Source of the DNA: Phallusia mammillata
Taxonomy: Eukaryota > Chordata > Ascidiacea > Phlebobranchia > Ascidiidae
Assembly: GCA_003260075.1 (NCBI GenBank)
Contig: QLIY01000298.1
Coordinates: 101,811 to 165,810 of the forward strand
Direction: 5' to 3'
DNA: 64,000 nucleotides
Below the pieces are notes generated by a model. That model did not search any database. It saw only the letters and a list, made by a program, of their open reading frames with translations, and was not told the origin of the DNA. How positions within the stretch are numbered: position 1 is the stretch's first letter; every line of letters starts with the position of its first letter. Positions 62,373 through 64,000 of the stretch are shown one piece after another. The translations under genes were made by a program, and so were the position numbers.

Positions 62373-62690
62373 AACGTAAATCACGCACTAAATTTAATGA
62401 CACTTCATTAGCAACATTATCTTTTCTTAGCAGATAACGGGCAAGTAAAATAAACGTTAGATTCTTTTTATATTTTCACAGTAAACACTATATAATGCAA
62501 TCTTTATTTTAATGGGTTTTATAAGACAGTCACGGCAACTTTAGAAACCTAACCAAACGTAAACGTGCACACAACACATTTAAACTTTTTCAACAAATTA
62601 GCTAATAACTGATAACTATTACAAGATAGCTTGACATCTAACCTACCTTTTAGCGACACTTGAAAGTTGTACTGTTGGAGCAGTTGCAGA
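62373..62690. repeat. Segment repeated at the right edge of the window
   Basis: This stretch recurs partly at 63592-63680 and again at 63691-64000, each bounded on the left by a G-run (63581-63591, 63681-63690). The last copy runs off the window. Confidence 0.85.
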
Positions 62691-62994
62691 AGCCTAAAAA
62701 ACGCGGAGGTGAAGTTTGGGTAAACATTAGCGTATCAACTTCTTCAGGCTCCAGCGTGTAAAGTCAATAGAACAACTAATCAACAATAAGATCGTAAAAA
62801 GCAATCGAAATCACTAAGCCTTTTTACATGAGCGAATCGAATCGTATCGTTGATGCGGGGGGGGGGGTAAGTTGTATGATGGAAATAGTGGACGATAACT
62901 TGCTGTAGATGGAAAGAAACATTTTGTAGTTGGGCGAAAACCTCTAAAAAAGAAATACTTTTACAAACTTGAAAACACCAATAAATAACCTAGC

Positions 62995-63580
62995 ACTTAA
63001 ATACAGCGTACACGTGGAAAGTCAATTTACAGTCTCCACACAATTATTTCATTGTCTATAAGATGTGAAAAGAGTGTGATACATAAAACAACACAGTTTG
63101 ACAGTGAATTTTATCAGAGAAAAAATATCTTATAATATTTGTTAACTTCACGTTATATACTACAACCACATTGTTGTCGTTGATTCGTGTAAAACATACA
63201 TATTGCTTGACAAGAAAGCTACACCAACCTTAAAATGTGTAGTATCAGGTAGTTGCGTTTCTTTTATGCATAATAGCGGCTTCATGTGGCGACCAATCTG
63301 ATAAAAATAAGCTCGCTTTAAATTATTGCAGAAATAATTCGAGGGAGTGAGTGCCTAAACAACAGGCTGTAGACATGGAAAACAAACCAACACAAGTCTA
63401 ATTCACCTACAAATATGACTTCATAGCCGGCACAGTATACACGCATGATAAACGCACAACCAGATTTGGACAATATACATTCATTAGCGTTTACAGAACT
63501 TACAACGTTAAATGATTGATTATAAAAAGGAAAATACCAAGCAAGTTACCACACAACAGCATGTTACCTAATTACAAAAA
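62995..63580. repeat. Inverted copy of repeat R2
   Basis: Reverse complement of about 58530-59280, without the G79 run. It ends at a G11 run (63581-63591), directly before another copy of the 62373 segment. Confidence 0.75.
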
Positions 63581-63591
63581 GGGGGGGGGGG

Positions 63592-64000
63592 TGAAACGTA
63601 AATCACGCACTAAATTTAATGACACTTCATTAGCAACATTATCTTTTCTTAGCAGATAACGGGCAAGTAAAATAAACGTTGGGGGGGGGGTTGAAACGCC
63701 AATCACGCACTAAATTTAATGACACTTCATTAGAACATTGCAACATTATCTTTTCTTAGCAGATAACGGGCAAGTAAAATAAACGTTAGATTATTTTTAT
63801 ATTTTCACAGTAAACACTATATAATGCAATCTTTATTTTAATGGGTTTTATAAGACAGTCACGGCAACTTTAGAAACCTAACCAAACGTAAACGTGCACA
63901 CAACACATTTAAACTTTTTCAACAAATTAGCTAATAACTGATAACTATTACAAGATAGCTTGACATCTAACCTACCTTTTAGCGACACTTGAAAGTTGTA
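63592..64000. repeat. Second and third copies of the 62373 segment
   Basis: 63592-63680 is a partial copy cut by ten G. 63691-64000 restarts the same sequence with a small insertion and continues to the window end. Confidence 0.85.

Overview
The window looks like AT-rich animal genomic DNA, and the best guess is a tunicate of the Ciona type. The evidence is short GT-AG introns, compact multi-exon receptor genes, AATAAA signals, tRNA-derived SINEs, hAT-type MITEs and many slightly diverged duplicate segments. The species is an inference; no sequence here proves it.

Left half (about 3.0-33.4 kb): three tandem plus-strand paralogues of a rhodopsin-class G-protein-coupled receptor (3034-7832, 13429-18150, 28428-33178; predicted 373, 384 and 401 aa). 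I rebuilt each from eight coding exons with GT-AG junctions and an unbroken frame. Exons 2 and 3 have the same lengths (149 and 135 nt) in all three, and introns 1-6 have the same phases. All three have an NRY motif after TM3, an NFxxY motif in TM7 and a cysteine pair joining TM3 to loop 2. They lack the retinal lysine of opsins. They most resemble melatonin-receptor/Moody/GPR84-like receptors; the ligand is unknown. The sequence between them is mostly non-coding, with tRNA-derived SINEs, a few small duplications and several perfect CRE palindromes.

Right half (about 33.5-64 kb): a repeat-dense region with no conventional large gene. It holds six small hAT-type elements with 8-bp target-site duplications (two with identifiable empty sites in paralogous copies). 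It also holds several multi-copy segmental repeats, called R1, R2 and R3 here. On the minus strand there is a scattered set of small membrane proteins with a hydrophobic N-terminal part and a charged coiled-coil tail (34867-35058, 43483-43800, 47299-48229, 52970-53236, and a decayed relative at 50367-50573), plus a 72-aa hydrophobic ORF at 62057-62275. Two of them (43.5 kb and 53.0 kb) are clear paralogues; relatedness of the others is tentative.

A striking feature of the whole window is 22 G-runs and one C-run of at least 10 bases (up to 83). They sit repeatedly at the junction of two near-identical flanking copies, or replace a short stretch that is normal in a paralogous copy. I read these mainly as read-tail or haplotype-join artefacts of the assembly, so local copy number should be treated with caution, but a real G-tract biology is not excluded.
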